This document shows positions 24,938-34,300 of a stretch of DNA of 64,000 bases, piece by piece (the first letter of the stretch is position 1; each line of letters starts with the position of its first letter). The position numbers and the translations under genes are program-made. This DNA comes from Anadara kagoshimensis (lineage: Eukaryota; Mollusca; Bivalvia; Arcoida; Arcidae). The stretch covers positions 11,455,898 to 11,519,897 of the forward strand of contig CM037864.1 of the NCBI GenBank assembly GCA_021292105.1, given 5' to 3'. Under the pieces are notes generated by a model. That model made no database searches and was not told the DNA's origin. It saw only the letters and a program-made list of their open reading frames with translations.

Positions 24938-27270
24938 ATAAATTTGAAAATTAAAAACCTGATTTAATAACATACCCTCTTGATATCAGCAGGACTTAGA
25001 TACCTCCACTGTAACGAGTTACTACTAGCATCTTTGTCTTTAGATTTGGTACTGGAGGATTCCGTTTTTTCTTCTTTTTCATTTTTCTTCAGTTTGATAC
25101 CTCGTAGCCACTGCATGTTGGTTAAAGAGTCATCCAGTGATTCTAAATTAGACAAAAAAAAAAGACAGGGTAGAAGCTTAACTATTTTGAGTTAGGGGCC
25201 CAGTTCACTTCAGAAAAGAAGTTATAATAGTAATAAATAGGTAAAATGTGTAAAAATTTAGGTCCCCAGACTGATTTTTAGGAGCCATTGGCTACCGGAC
25301 CCCTGCTAATCTTCATCCCTGAAAGATATTTGGATGCTAAGATAATAAAATGCTACATGTATTAAAAAAAAACAACATAAACATAATAATGAAAAATGTA
25401 TACATGGATTACTAGAGTAAAAATATTTGTAAATAGTATATTTATAGTTATTAGCAAATGTTAGACAGTAAGGATTTTCCTCCAAAAATTTTGCAGGCAA
25501 ATATCACAATTTTACAATAGTATAAATGGATTGCAGCAACATATCACCACTAGCTTCTAATTTCTGATTTTTTTTTTTTCAAAAAGCAAGTTAACAATCC
25601 TATTATCATCACAAACTTTTTAAATTTTAATACTATCCTGTCTATCCAGTGTTGTAAATTTTTTATATCTATGATCCCATAGACAGAAATTTTTGAAGCA
25701 TGTCGGAACTACTTTTTTATTTCTCCGATGATGTCATTGACGTCACGTGGCATAGCGGTTTATGCACAAGTGTGCACAAAATAATTTTATCTATGACCCA
25801 ATAGATAGAAAAAAATTACAATCATTCTTTAAATAATTTTAAATTTGTGGAAACCTAGAGTAATTTTGTAAGTTCAGCCTTAATAAATGCCTTCCCTAAT
25901 CTCTTACCTTTCTCAGTAGCAGCAGCTGAATCTTGACTCTCCATGGATTCTTGTGAACTACTGGGTAAAGATTCTGACTGCAAGCTTCTTGGTACAAACT
26001 CTTGTGATGAGCCTAGTACATCAGTACTCCCAGGATCAGAAGCTGTTGCTACGGAAACAGCCTCGTTGTCCTCTTTCAGTGATGTGTCAAATTCAATTTT
26101 CACAATGTTTTCAGACGGCTTACAGTCAAAATGCATCACCATGTTACCATACGATTCTATTTTTGGTTTAGTTTTATCACAACAATTATTTTCCGATTTC
26201 TGAGCAAGATCACGCATTTCCAAAGTTGGAGAAGCTGAAACAGCTCCACGCTTAAGAATTGGTAATTTAACATTAAACGGTTTCACACTCGTTAACGCCT
26301 CTGTCCGAGATGAGGTTAAAGTATGGGTTATTGGTGTGCTTGTTAGGAATGATGGATTTATGGCAACAGTTGGCACTTCTGAAGCATTTGCCGTACTGTA
26401 GTTGTAACTGCCAATTTGATAGGTTTTAGAAGTAGGTGCAGCAGTCGTCTCTGAGGGAGACTGCAACACGGCCACATTTTTTAGTCCTGCAGACAAACAA
26501 GAAATAGGTGAAGCTCCATCACTTTGAACATTTGAAGGTGAAATTAAAAATATCTGTCTGGCTGCCGATTGTTTGTTAGATGATGTTCCCCCACCACTAC
26601 CACCAACAGGACTGGGGGTTTCAAAGTTTGACTGTAAATATGGACTACAGGCAGAGTTATATCCAGATGATCCAGATAAGTCCATTCTGGTCCCAACAGG
26701 AGTGGCTGTACTACAAGGCTGTAGAATCTGAAAAGACCCTGGTATTGGACTCAAAAATGGGTCATTTCTTTCTTGGTTATCATCATCTGATGACAGTTTA
26801 TAAGACCTAGTTTCTGAAATTTTGAGATGTGTGGGTTTGCTTTTCTTGGTAAGGTCCAATGCTTGGTTTTCATCCAAATTATAATCCCTGAAAACGTTTT
26901 GGGCCGATGTGGTACTGTCATAGTCCTCAAACCCCATATCTGATAAGTTTAGCTTAACATCATCACCAACATTCTTTGAGCTTAGTGAGGCTGAATTGGT
27001 ATCAACAAAATCATGTTCACTCTCAACATGGCTCTCCATTTTCAGTCTCACTTTGGGTAGGCCCTTCTTTAATCTAAAACATGGTTTTAAAGTCTTGGTG
27101 TCACATGATGTATCTGGAGCGTCTCCTTTGTTAACAATTACAACATAAGTATTTTTGCCTTCATCGTGAGGTCCAAGATTCTGCAGCATCCCTCTGGGCA
27201 CTGGGTATACTGTTTGCACTGTCGATTTCTGGGGCACATGCCAAGTCCTTGCATTTAATTTGTGTGACAT
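19454..27270 (-). CDS. FOXM1: Forkhead box protein M1 (cell-cycle transcription factor)
   Basis: FOXM1 is the nuclear forkhead activator of S and G2/M genes. Seven coding exons join in phase: 25908-27270, 24976-25142, 23027-23194, 22357-22492, 21517-21702, 20839-21018 and 19454-20355. They total 3102 bases, 1033 aa plus TAG. Residues 460-470 (DSLTNMQWLRGI) match the NNSLSNIQWLRKM segment before the human forkhead domain. The forkhead domain is at about 518-600 (RPPFSYMSLIQ, MTLREICKWIE, KPGWKNSIRHNLSL). The C-terminal half has SRRKQ, STPFKS and TPLKN motifs, and it ends near NLNWSV (1020-1025), matching human NINWSQF. No other FOX class carries this set. It is longer than the human 750-800 aa, mainly in the N-terminal regulatory region of exon 1. 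It lies head to head with RHNO1. Confidence 0.95.
20540..20770 (-). mobile_element. Truncated family A SINE in FOXM1 intron
   Basis: The body (CAGAGTGCTTGGCAAAGGAACAG, TTCAAGTCTTGGTCA) is in reverse orientation; the 3' tail is missing. Confidence 0.65.
20839..21018 (-). CDS. FOXM1: FOXM1 coding exon 6
   Basis: It encodes GPQPILPRPCMYSS and YALIPIQNVG, probably equivalent to the human LVPIQFPVN stretch. The acceptor is TTTATAG and the donor GTG|GTATGT, phase 1 at both ends. Confidence 0.88.
21085..21435 (-). mobile_element. Diverged SINE-like copy in FOXM1 intron
   Basis: The reversed head has GGTTTGAACCC and GAGCAAGCACTATACCAAGTT. The rest is strongly diverged. Confidence 0.5.
21517..21702 (-). 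CDS. FOXM1: FOXM1 coding exon 5
   Basis: It encodes a Pro/Ser-rich linker with SPMIPFPLIPASFF and VPTIPIVRDPSQRK. The acceptor is CTTTGTAG and the donor AAAG|GTAAAA, phase 1 at both ends. The linker is not otherwise conserved to my eye; placement rests on splice sites and phase. Confidence 0.88.
22357..22492 (-). CDS. FOXM1: FOXM1 coding exon 4 (recognition helix and wing)
   Basis: It begins NSIRHNLSLYSIFERE, which is the recognition helix, then GSYWTMKED, equivalent to human SFWTIHP. The acceptor is CTTGTAG and the donor AAAG|GTACAA. It joins exon 3 in phase 0. Confidence 0.95.
22631..22862. mobile_element. MITE with AGGCCATATAA ends, in FOXM1 intron
   Basis: The ends are AGGCCATATAAAATTAATTC and AATTAATTTTATATGGCCTT, inverted over about 35 bp. 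It is the same family as 11232-11447. Confidence 0.8.
23027..23194 (-). CDS. FOXM1: FOXM1 coding exon 3 (first half of forkhead domain)
   Basis: It encodes KRPPFSYMSLIQMALNST, MTLREICKWIE and ends at KPGWK, the usual FOX intron position. The donor is AAG|GTAAAA. Two in-frame acceptors exist nine bases apart (exon starting at 23194 or at 23185), so residues ISQ may be optional. Confidence 0.95.
23361..23812. mobile_element. MITE with CAGGGTTCGTACAG ends, copy in FOXM1 intron
   Basis: The ends are CAGGGTTCGTACAGAC and GCCTGTACGAACCCTG. Internal repeats AAGGACTTTTTAGGGTCTTT occur near both ends. AGTAA is duplicated at the flanks. A second copy is at 48389-48818. Confidence 0.85.
24152..24497 (+). 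mobile_element. 5'-truncated L1-like LINE with poly(A), in a FOXM1 intron
   Basis: The insert encodes NTIFCLAKLQIYQKRL and FLINYLKSEKYMYIRL, resembling the C-terminal end of L1-type ORF2, then a short 3' UTR and about 40 A. ACATGTATGTAGTTCTA (17 bp) flanks it at 24135-24151 and 24498-24514. It is antisense to FOXM1. Confidence 0.8.
24839..24941. repeat. (TA)n microsatellite in FOXM1 intron
   Basis: The TA run, with a few ATC interruptions, lies close to the exon 2 donor. Confidence 0.97.
24976..25142 (-). CDS. FOXM1: FOXM1 coding exon 2 (QWLR segment)
   Basis: It encodes residues 455-510, including SLTNMQWLRGIKLKKNEKE and a second QWR motif. The acceptor is TAATTTAG and the donor AGG|GTATGT. 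A (TA)n microsatellite begins only about 35 bases downstream of the donor, in the intron. Confidence 0.92.
25625..25845. mobile_element. MITE in the FOXM1 intron next to exon 1
   Basis: It contains ATCTATGATCCCATAGACAG, GATGATGTCATTGACGTCACG and ATAATTTTATCTATGACCCA. Its two halves flank the element at 45401-47427. It ends only about 60 bases from the FOXM1 exon 1 donor. Confidence 0.65.
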
Positions 27271-27302
27271 TTTGCTTTTGTTCTTTGTAGAATAGCATTA
27301 CC
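25908..27302 (-). CDS. FOXM1: FOXM1 coding exon 1 (N-terminal regulatory region)
   Basis: It encodes residues 1-454. The ATG is at 27268-27270, with a short 5' UTR to an AG acceptor at 27303-27304 (TTTTTTCCAG), so a non-coding first exon lies upstream. Donor is AAAG|GTAAGA. Human-like patches are RQIFLISPSN (239-248, compare human KFILIS) and LPILKRGAV (336-344, compare PLILKRRR). It is Ser/Thr/Pro-rich with many SP and TP sites. ALDLTKK at 137-143 resembles a CtBP-binding motif. Confidence 0.93.
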
Positions 27303-28896
27303 CTGGAAAAAATAAAAATCATAATTATATCATATGTTCCAAGACCGTTAAAAGGGCAATGGAAGAATAATATAATTTAGGACCTTTTGGGAGTAGGTGC
27401 ATGATTTAGTGAACAAGCTATCTCATGAATTTCTGTCTGTGTATCACCGGCCACGCCCACAATGTTCCGACAAAAGCCTGGCATGCTTTAATTACACACC
27501 AAAAGAATGAAAACTTGTCTTGAATCGTGCCATTTCATGACGTCACTATCACTAGTAAGTCACTAGTTGCCATGACATTGCTTTGATACTGTGATGGCGG
27601 CCAGTGCCGGAACATAAAAGGCATGGCCGGCGATACGTCAATTGTCACATGTCTGGGAAGTTCAGATGGTGCCACATTCAAGGCCAAATGGCAGATCCTT
27701 TTGCATATACAGCATAATTTATCAACAATTCTAACATGACCTGTGTTTTCCTACATAAGAAACATGAAGAGAGCCAGCCGTGGTATAACAAACGATATAT
27801 CCATCGCTGTTTCGTTTTAATGACGTACTCCCTTGCTCATCTTATGACGTCATGCTATGTGTCACAAACAATGGTTGTGACATAATTTTCATTCATAAAA
27901 TAATTTATTTCAATGGACGTAATCTCAACAGCTGAATTTTATCAATGGACCTTTTTTGCAAATTGATAGTAAAATGTACTTCCGAAGAAAGAGTTTGCAA
28001 TGTTTATTCAAATAATTTTTATCCAAGTCATGTTAGAATTGAAATGATCAACATTTACCCGTGGTATATCGTCGAATAATACAAAAAGTTTATCAGATTT
28101 TCTATGAAAATGAATTCATTTAGGCATTGAAGCACATTTCACAGTTACAATAACAAAACTTGGATAGTAAATGGTGCCAATGATATGATTAATTACATCT
28201 GGAAATTTCCGTAACATAAAGAATTTGTAGAGGGATTCCTACTCATTTGACCATGGCTTGTTTGAGTCTCACAGGGCCTGGGGTCAGATACCTTTCAGTT
28301 ACGAGAGAAGAGACTCTTTCTGTTATTACTTCACTGTCTGCTTCAGTCCTCCTTCCTTTTTTCAATAACAAACTGAATCAAAACCACCAGGTTTCATCCT
28401 GGTACAACATATGCAGCCATTCCCTAGAGATTAGACTAGTCTCCAAATGTTGCAGAAAAAGAAAAAATACATCAGCCAAAACATGGTACGTTCAAAATTA
28501 TACTAACACCAACAGCCTAAACAGGCCCTCAGCTAACTGAACTTCATGGCCAATTTTCGAGCCACATATGTATAATTGCTAGACATAGACATGTTATCTG
28601 GTTATAAAAACAAATCTTCAGACACCTTTGACACAAACTTAGGCATAAGACACTGGCGAGGGTTCGTTTTAGAAACACAAGGACCAAAATAATGGGACAC
28701 TTGGGAAAATGGGCAAACCACACAAATTTTATAAATAATCGTTTGGGTAAGACGTGTGTATAATACACAGCACCATTGACACAAAAAATATAAATTATAT
28801 TTTGGGGAAAACATCAGTCATTTATTTGACTCGATTTATTTCTATGATGATAAATCTTTCTAAGCGTTTTTGTTTACAAACACATTGTTTTCATAC
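27303..28896 (-). other. FOXM1 5' UTR intron (predicted)
   Basis: No coding exon is visible. It contains a MITE at 27444-27651. The open frame at 28247-28540 on the plus strand has no recognisable protein content. Confidence 0.4.
27444..27651. mobile_element. MITE, copy A, in FOXM1 5' intron
   Basis: The ends ATCACCGGCCACGCC and GGCATGGCCGGCGAT are inverted repeats. The interior matches the element at 54188-54382, including ATGTTCCGACA near one end and CGGAACATAAAAGGC near the other. Confidence 0.7.
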
Positions 28897-29050
28897 CTTT
28901 TCGTAAACAAAACAAAATAATTTTAAAACAAAGATTTTGTTCCGAAATATTCATGACAATTTAGTCCCCATTTTGTGCGCTTCGTCGTGTCCATGCAAGA
29001 AATGTCTACCATTTTTGAATTTTGGAGCACGAAAGATATGGACCAATGAA
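28897..29050 (-). other. FOXM1: Predicted non-coding first exon of FOXM1 (right end uncertain)
   Basis: The coding exon has an acceptor just 5' of the ATG, so an upstream exon is required. A strong minus-strand donor, AAAAG|GTATGA, lies with its G at 28896. The exon would run right from 28897 into the shared promoter block. The start site itself cannot be read from sequence, and the right boundary is set only by the CCAAT and TTTGAA elements. Confidence 0.45.
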
Positions 29051-29165
29051 ATGCCCAGCTTTATATTCTCGCGAGATTTTAAAATTTGCCTATCCAGAAC
29101 CCCAGACAGTACGTCTTCTTTGATTGGAAGTTTGAGATGTATCGTCCAATCAGCTTAGCGTTTGG
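28950..29165. promoter_or_regulatory. Candidate FOXM1/RHNO1 bidirectional promoter, copy 1
   Basis: Between the divergent genes lie CCAAT at 29043-29047, ATTGG at 29123-29127 and CCAATCAG from 29146 (NF-Y type), the palindrome TCTCGCGAGA at 29067-29076, and TTTGAA at 29014-29019 (the cell-cycle CHR sequence). CCAAT plus CHR is the known arrangement of G2/M promoters, and TCTCGCGAGA is a known motif of bidirectional promoters. Activity is inferred. Confidence 0.7.
29080..29165 (+). other. RHNO1: Predicted RHNO1 exon 1a (non-coding, start unknown)
   Basis: A consensus-like donor TTTGG|GTAAGG follows at 29166. A second donor GTAAAA at 29196 would extend the exon through an ATG at 29189-29191. 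The same pair is conserved in copy 2 (32071 and 32101). The left end is arbitrary, because no TSS can be seen. Confidence 0.45.
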
Positions 29166-30093
29166 GTAAGGTGCTTGGTTTCATTAAAATGGCGTGTAAA
29201 AACAACAAGCATAAGTTTGGACATGTTTTCGCAATCGTTAATCAACAAAACGTAAATATTGATTTGTTTTGAAGCGAACGCCCTTGAATGATGCAATTGG
29301 CTTAAACACAAAACAAATGTTTAATGGATCATTCGAAAGAGTATGCACATATTTATTTGAAAATGTCTAAAAAGGCATTCAATTTTGAAATCATTTTGCA
29401 AAAATTATATCCCATAGATTACAGTGCCGGGGACCTTTAACACCATTTATACGCATGCTTCAATGTTGCTCATTCATATTTAAATCCGCAATGTGGAAAC
29501 TACTCCTACGCATTTCTAATTATAGAAATTATATTGACAGTAACTCGCATGCATCGACAATATTTTGTTTGTTTATATAAACAAACAAGATATTATGGAA
29601 AATGATTTGTGTAATGCATTAAGTGTAAAAAAAGTGTAATTGGTATCACCTTGCTAACTGTTTGGTACAAACATATGGCATTAGTCAGAACCATCAATGA
29701 ATGGAAAATGAATGATTGACATGAAATGAAAATGATGCAATAAATGAGAATAATCAAATACCTGTAAATAAAATGTAAATAATCAAATAAATAAAATGTA
29801 TGTAAGATAAATAAATGAAAATTTTGCATATTATATTGAAAAAAAAAATGTCCATGCTGAGACTAATGGTTACACTTTGATTGGACTAAACATTCAACTT
29901 TTCTACATCCAATTTAAAAACTTAATAAAACCACCATTGCTTTATTTTTTCAAAATTGGTTTGAAGATTAATATAGGTGAGGATCTAAAATAGTTATCTT
30001 CTCTGGGAAAACCCTGAGTGTCCTAATTTCTTTTAAAATTTTTAAGAATCTTATATTCATACTGTTTGCTCAGTCATTGATTTTCTCTTGGAT

Positions 30094-30392
30094 AACTGCG
30101 GTAGCTCAGTTGGTAGAGTGTTGCTCTGTAAGCGAGAGGTCGTTTGTTCGATCCCCACTAGGTCTGACTGGAGACTTGAAAGTGGATAGTGACTGTTCTT
30201 TCGCCAAACACTCAGCATTATGAAATGAAAGTCACATTTCTGTCGGATAGGCTTGGCACGATAAAGAACTGTATAATGCTATCAGAGCAACGCACAGGCA
30301 AAATTTCTGCACCTTCGTCTCTTGTTGCCGATGTCTCGATATAAGTGAAATATTCTTGACTGAGACGTTAAACACCATTACTCAACTCGACT
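30094..30392 (+). mobile_element. tRNA-headed SINE (family A), in duplication copy 1
   Basis: It has TGCGGTAGCTCAGTTGGTAG and a B-box GTTCGATCCCC. The paralogous SINE sits at the equivalent place in copy 2, so it predates the duplication. Confidence 0.88.
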
Positions 30393-30404
30393 CTCTTGGC
30401 ACTC

Positions 30405-30680
30405 CTGTTTTCTCTATTTGCTAGATTCAATCGTTGATGACTTACTTGACTTATTTTCATATCTCCTGGTGAAGAACTGGGCCAATGATCTTTTCTCTCA
30501 AGTGATCCTGTTACTTGTTAGTGTTGCTGCCTCTCCCTATGTCTTCATTCCTAGCTGTTCTTTATCTATAGTCATATGCAGGGTCTCTTTTGGCTATCCT
30601 CTTTTCCTGGGGTGGTTGCCATGATGGTCATTGATATGGGCGATATAATCTTGACTAGGACATTAAACACCATTCCGCTA
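30405..30680 (-). mobile_element. LINE-derived remnant in duplication copy 1
   Basis: The paralogue at 33370-33615 reads on the minus strand RTIERGMKTWGEAVTLAINRD followed by WRGKIIGP, like the C-terminal tail of reverse-transcriptase LINEs. Confidence 0.4.
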
Positions 30681-31127
30681 TCAGTGATTTTGTTTGTCTA
30701 AAATTACTACCAAATAATGATAGTTTCCCTTGAGGAAAAATGATTAAAATTTCCCAATTATACCAATAAAATTCCCAAAAACAATAGTGATCGACTAGGG
30801 AATTCAAACTAATTGTCCTCACCCACAAATGTTAGATAGATATTGTAACAATTTAACAACTTTGTATTGAGGATCCAAAGCTATTGCAAGCATGTCATAA
30901 TGCAGTTTGCAGTTTTTCAGAACTTCCAATTTTCCAAATCCAAAAGGCAGAAGCTAGTTCTTAAAAAATGTAACAAAATCACTGGCTATTGTAAATACCA
31001 CTACCTTATGAATTATATCCAAATAATTGGGGAAAATATTGTGATTGAAATATTTCTTATACCGGTAATATGTAATAAGCTGCAGTGTTCATTATAGAAT
31101 TTTTCAGAGGACCATTTTATTTTGCAG

Positions 31128-31300
31128 GTGTAAAGATGCCAAGAAGAAAGAAAAGATCTACCAATCATAACAAAGCCCCGTTGATATTTACAGAAAGTCC
31201 TGTAAACAAACAGAATAATCCACCAGTTCCTATATATTGTTCTGAACACCCACAGACAGCAGTCTCTGTACCTGTGGAAGACTTTGGTGATCTTACATGG
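31128..31300 (+). CDS. RHNO1: RHNO1 exon 2a
   Basis: The acceptor TTTTGCAG lies just upstream and the donor TGG|GTAAATG follows. The ATG is at 31136-31138 and 55 codons end in LTW. It differs from exon 2b at three positions, two synonymous and one Asp for Glu (VEDFGD against VEEFGD). Confidence 0.85.
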
Positions 31301-34300
31301 GTAAATGTTATAATTTTTTCTTTAAAGTATTAAGATTAAAATAAATTGCATAGTGTCCAGTCTTACCATGTTTAAAAAAATGATTGGAGAGGAATAATGT
31401 TTTTTTTTTTTGCACCACAGTCAAGATATTGAGTAAGTAAATTGACGTATCACTGACTATGCCTTTTTTGTTCTGACACTGGCCGCAGAGCAGCTTCACG
31501 GCAACTAATGATGCACTAGTGTCTGTGACGTCATCAAATGGCACAATTCAGGCAGAGTTTTCATTCTTTTTGTGTGTAATTCAAACATGTCTGTCCTTTG
31601 TTGGAACATTGTGGGCATGGCTGGCAATGCATCAATTACAATGGTTACTGCTAAAAGTGAAATTTAATTGCAAATATGCCATAAAACTGGGATTCATTGT
31701 TGCCATTTGTTCAGTCAGATATTTGTATTATAAAAGTGCTTGGTGATATATCAAGGGAGAAATAAGAAGAAACCGTGCAAGTAATAGGGGTCCAGACCTC
31801 AAAATACTGTGGCATTAAGTATTATTTTAAAACAAAGATTTTGTTCCGAAATATTCATGACAATTTAGTCCCCATTTTGTGCGCTTCGTCGTGTCCATGC
31901 AAGAAATGTCTACCATTTTTTGAATTTTGGAGCACGAAAGATATGGACCAATGAAATGCTCAGCTTTATATTCTCGCGAGATTTTAAAATTTGCCTATCC
32001 AAAACCCCAGTCAGTACGTCTTCTTTGATTGGAAGGTTGAGCTGTATCGTCCAATCAGCTTAGCGTTTGGGTAAGGTGCTTGGTTTCATGAAAATGGCGT
32101 GTAAAAACAACAAGCATAAGTTTGGACATGTTTTCACAATCGTTAATCAACAAAACGTAAATATTGATTTGTTTTGAAGCGAACGCCCTTGAATGATGCA
32201 ATTTGCTTAGACACAAAACAAATGTTTAATGGTCCATTCTAAAGAGTATGCACATATTTATCTGAAAATGTCTAAAAAGGCATTCAATTTTGAAATCATT
32301 TTACAAAAATTATATCCCATAGGATTACAGTGCCGGGGACCTTTAACACCATTTATACGCATGCTTGTTGCTCATTCATATTTAAATCCCCAATGTGGAA
32401 ACTACTCCTACGCATTTCTAATTATAGAGATTATATTGACAGTAACTCGCATACATCATCCGTCATTCAAATATTTTGTTTGTCTGTTTATATAAACAAA
32501 CAAGATATTATGTAAAATGATTTGTGTAATGTATTAAGTGTAAAAAAGTCTAATGGGATTGGTATCACCTTGCTAACTGTGTAGTACAAACATGTGACAG
32601 TAGCCAGAACCATCAATGAACAGACATGAAATGAAAATGGTGCAACAAATAAAAATAATCAAATACCAGTAAATAAAACGAAAATAATGAAATGAATAAA
32701 AAATGTATGGAAGATAAATAAATGAAAATTGTGCATATTATATTAAGAAATATTGTCCATGCTGAGACTAAGGATTAAAAATGTTACACTTTGATTGGAC
32801 TAAACATTCAACTTTTGTACTTGCAATTTAAAAAAAACTTAAAATTAAACCACCATTGCTTTATTTTGTCAAAATTGGTTTGAAGATCAATTTCCATTTT
32901 ATTATAGATGAGGATCTAAAATGGTTATCTTCTCTGGGAAAATCGAGAGTAATCTAATCTCTTTAAAAAAAATTAAGAATCTTATAGTCATACTGTTTGC
33001 TCAGTCATTGATTTTTCCTTGGACCACTGCGGTTGCTCATTTGGAAGAGTGTTGCTCCATAAGTTTGAAGTTGTGGATTTGAACCCCCACCGATGTCTGA
33101 CTGGAGACTTGAAAGTGGATGGTGACTTTTCTTTCGCCAAGCACTCAGCATTGGGAAATGAAAGTCGCAGTTCTTTCAAATGGAAACTTAAAATTTGTGG
33201 GCTTGGCACAATAAAGAACCTGGCTGTATAATGCCATCAGCACAACACACAGGCAAAATTTCTGCACCTTTGTCTAAAGCTGGTGACATCTTGATATAAG
33301 TGAAATAATTTTGATTGGGATGTTAAACACTATTACTCAACTCAACTAAACTCTTGGCACCCCTTTTTTCTAGATTCAATCATTGATGACTTACTTGACT
33401 TAATTCCATCTCTCCTGGTGGAGAATTGGGCCAATGATCTTTCCTCTCCAGTCATCCCTATTAATCGCTAGTGTGACTGCCTCTCCCCATGTCTTCATTC
33501 CTCTTTCAATAGTCCTATGCAGGGTCTTTTGGCTATCCTCTTTTTCTGGAGTGGTTGCCATGATGATCATTGATATGGGAGATATAATCTTGACCAGGAC
33601 ATTAAACATCATTCCGGTATCGCAGATACCACCACCTTATGAGTAGGGGTCTCACAATATGCTCATAATGTACCATGATATATTGCAATATAAGAAGAGT
33701 GTATTGTAATACAAAATATTGCCTTTAAAAATCTTTTGTCCTTCTCTATATTTTATTATGAATTTCAGTTTTAATTCGATAATTCATACTGTTGCTCTGT
33801 CATGTGTTTACTTGATGACATCACTTGGAAGCTTATGAATAATCATGTCTTTCTTTCTTTTTTGTTTTTTTTGTTTTTGTTTTGTTTTTTTTTTTTTTTT
33901 TTTTTGCGTAAAACAGGTAAAAATGAATGAATTCCATTTTGGACATATATATTTTAAAAAGAGATGAGAAAATATGGATAAAACATCTAATTTTATAAGC
34001 TGTGAAAATATCGGTAAATACCGGTACGGACCAATCGTATCGCGATACAATACAATTTTTAGTAAAATCGCAATATACCTGTATATCTGTATATCGTGAC
34101 ACCCCTACTTATGAGTTATATCCAAATAATTCTTTTAATAATACGCTGCAGTGTTCATTCTAGAATTTTTCAGAGGACCATTTTATTTTGCAGGTGTAAA
34201 GATGCCAAGAAGAAAGAAAAGATCTACCAATCATAACAAAGCCCCATTGATATTTACAGAAAGTCCTGTAAACAAACAGAATAATCCACCAGTTCCTATA

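Larger units (their letters stand above)
28921..31824. repeat. Tandem segmental duplication, copy 1 (promoter, RHNO1 exons 1-2)
   Basis: This 2.9-kb block repeats directly at 31825-about 34890 with an offset of 2904 bases. It contains the promoter motifs, RHNO1 exon 1, a SINE, a LINE remnant and RHNO1 exon 2. Divergence in the promoter is a few percent; exon 2 differs at three bases in 173. Copy 1 ends inside a MITE remnant that runs further in copy 2. Confidence 0.92.

Noticed and set aside
28247..28540. 97-codon plus-strand frame between the divergent genes
   Set aside because: No recognisable motif, no splice or codon signal; the composition resembles random intron sequence.
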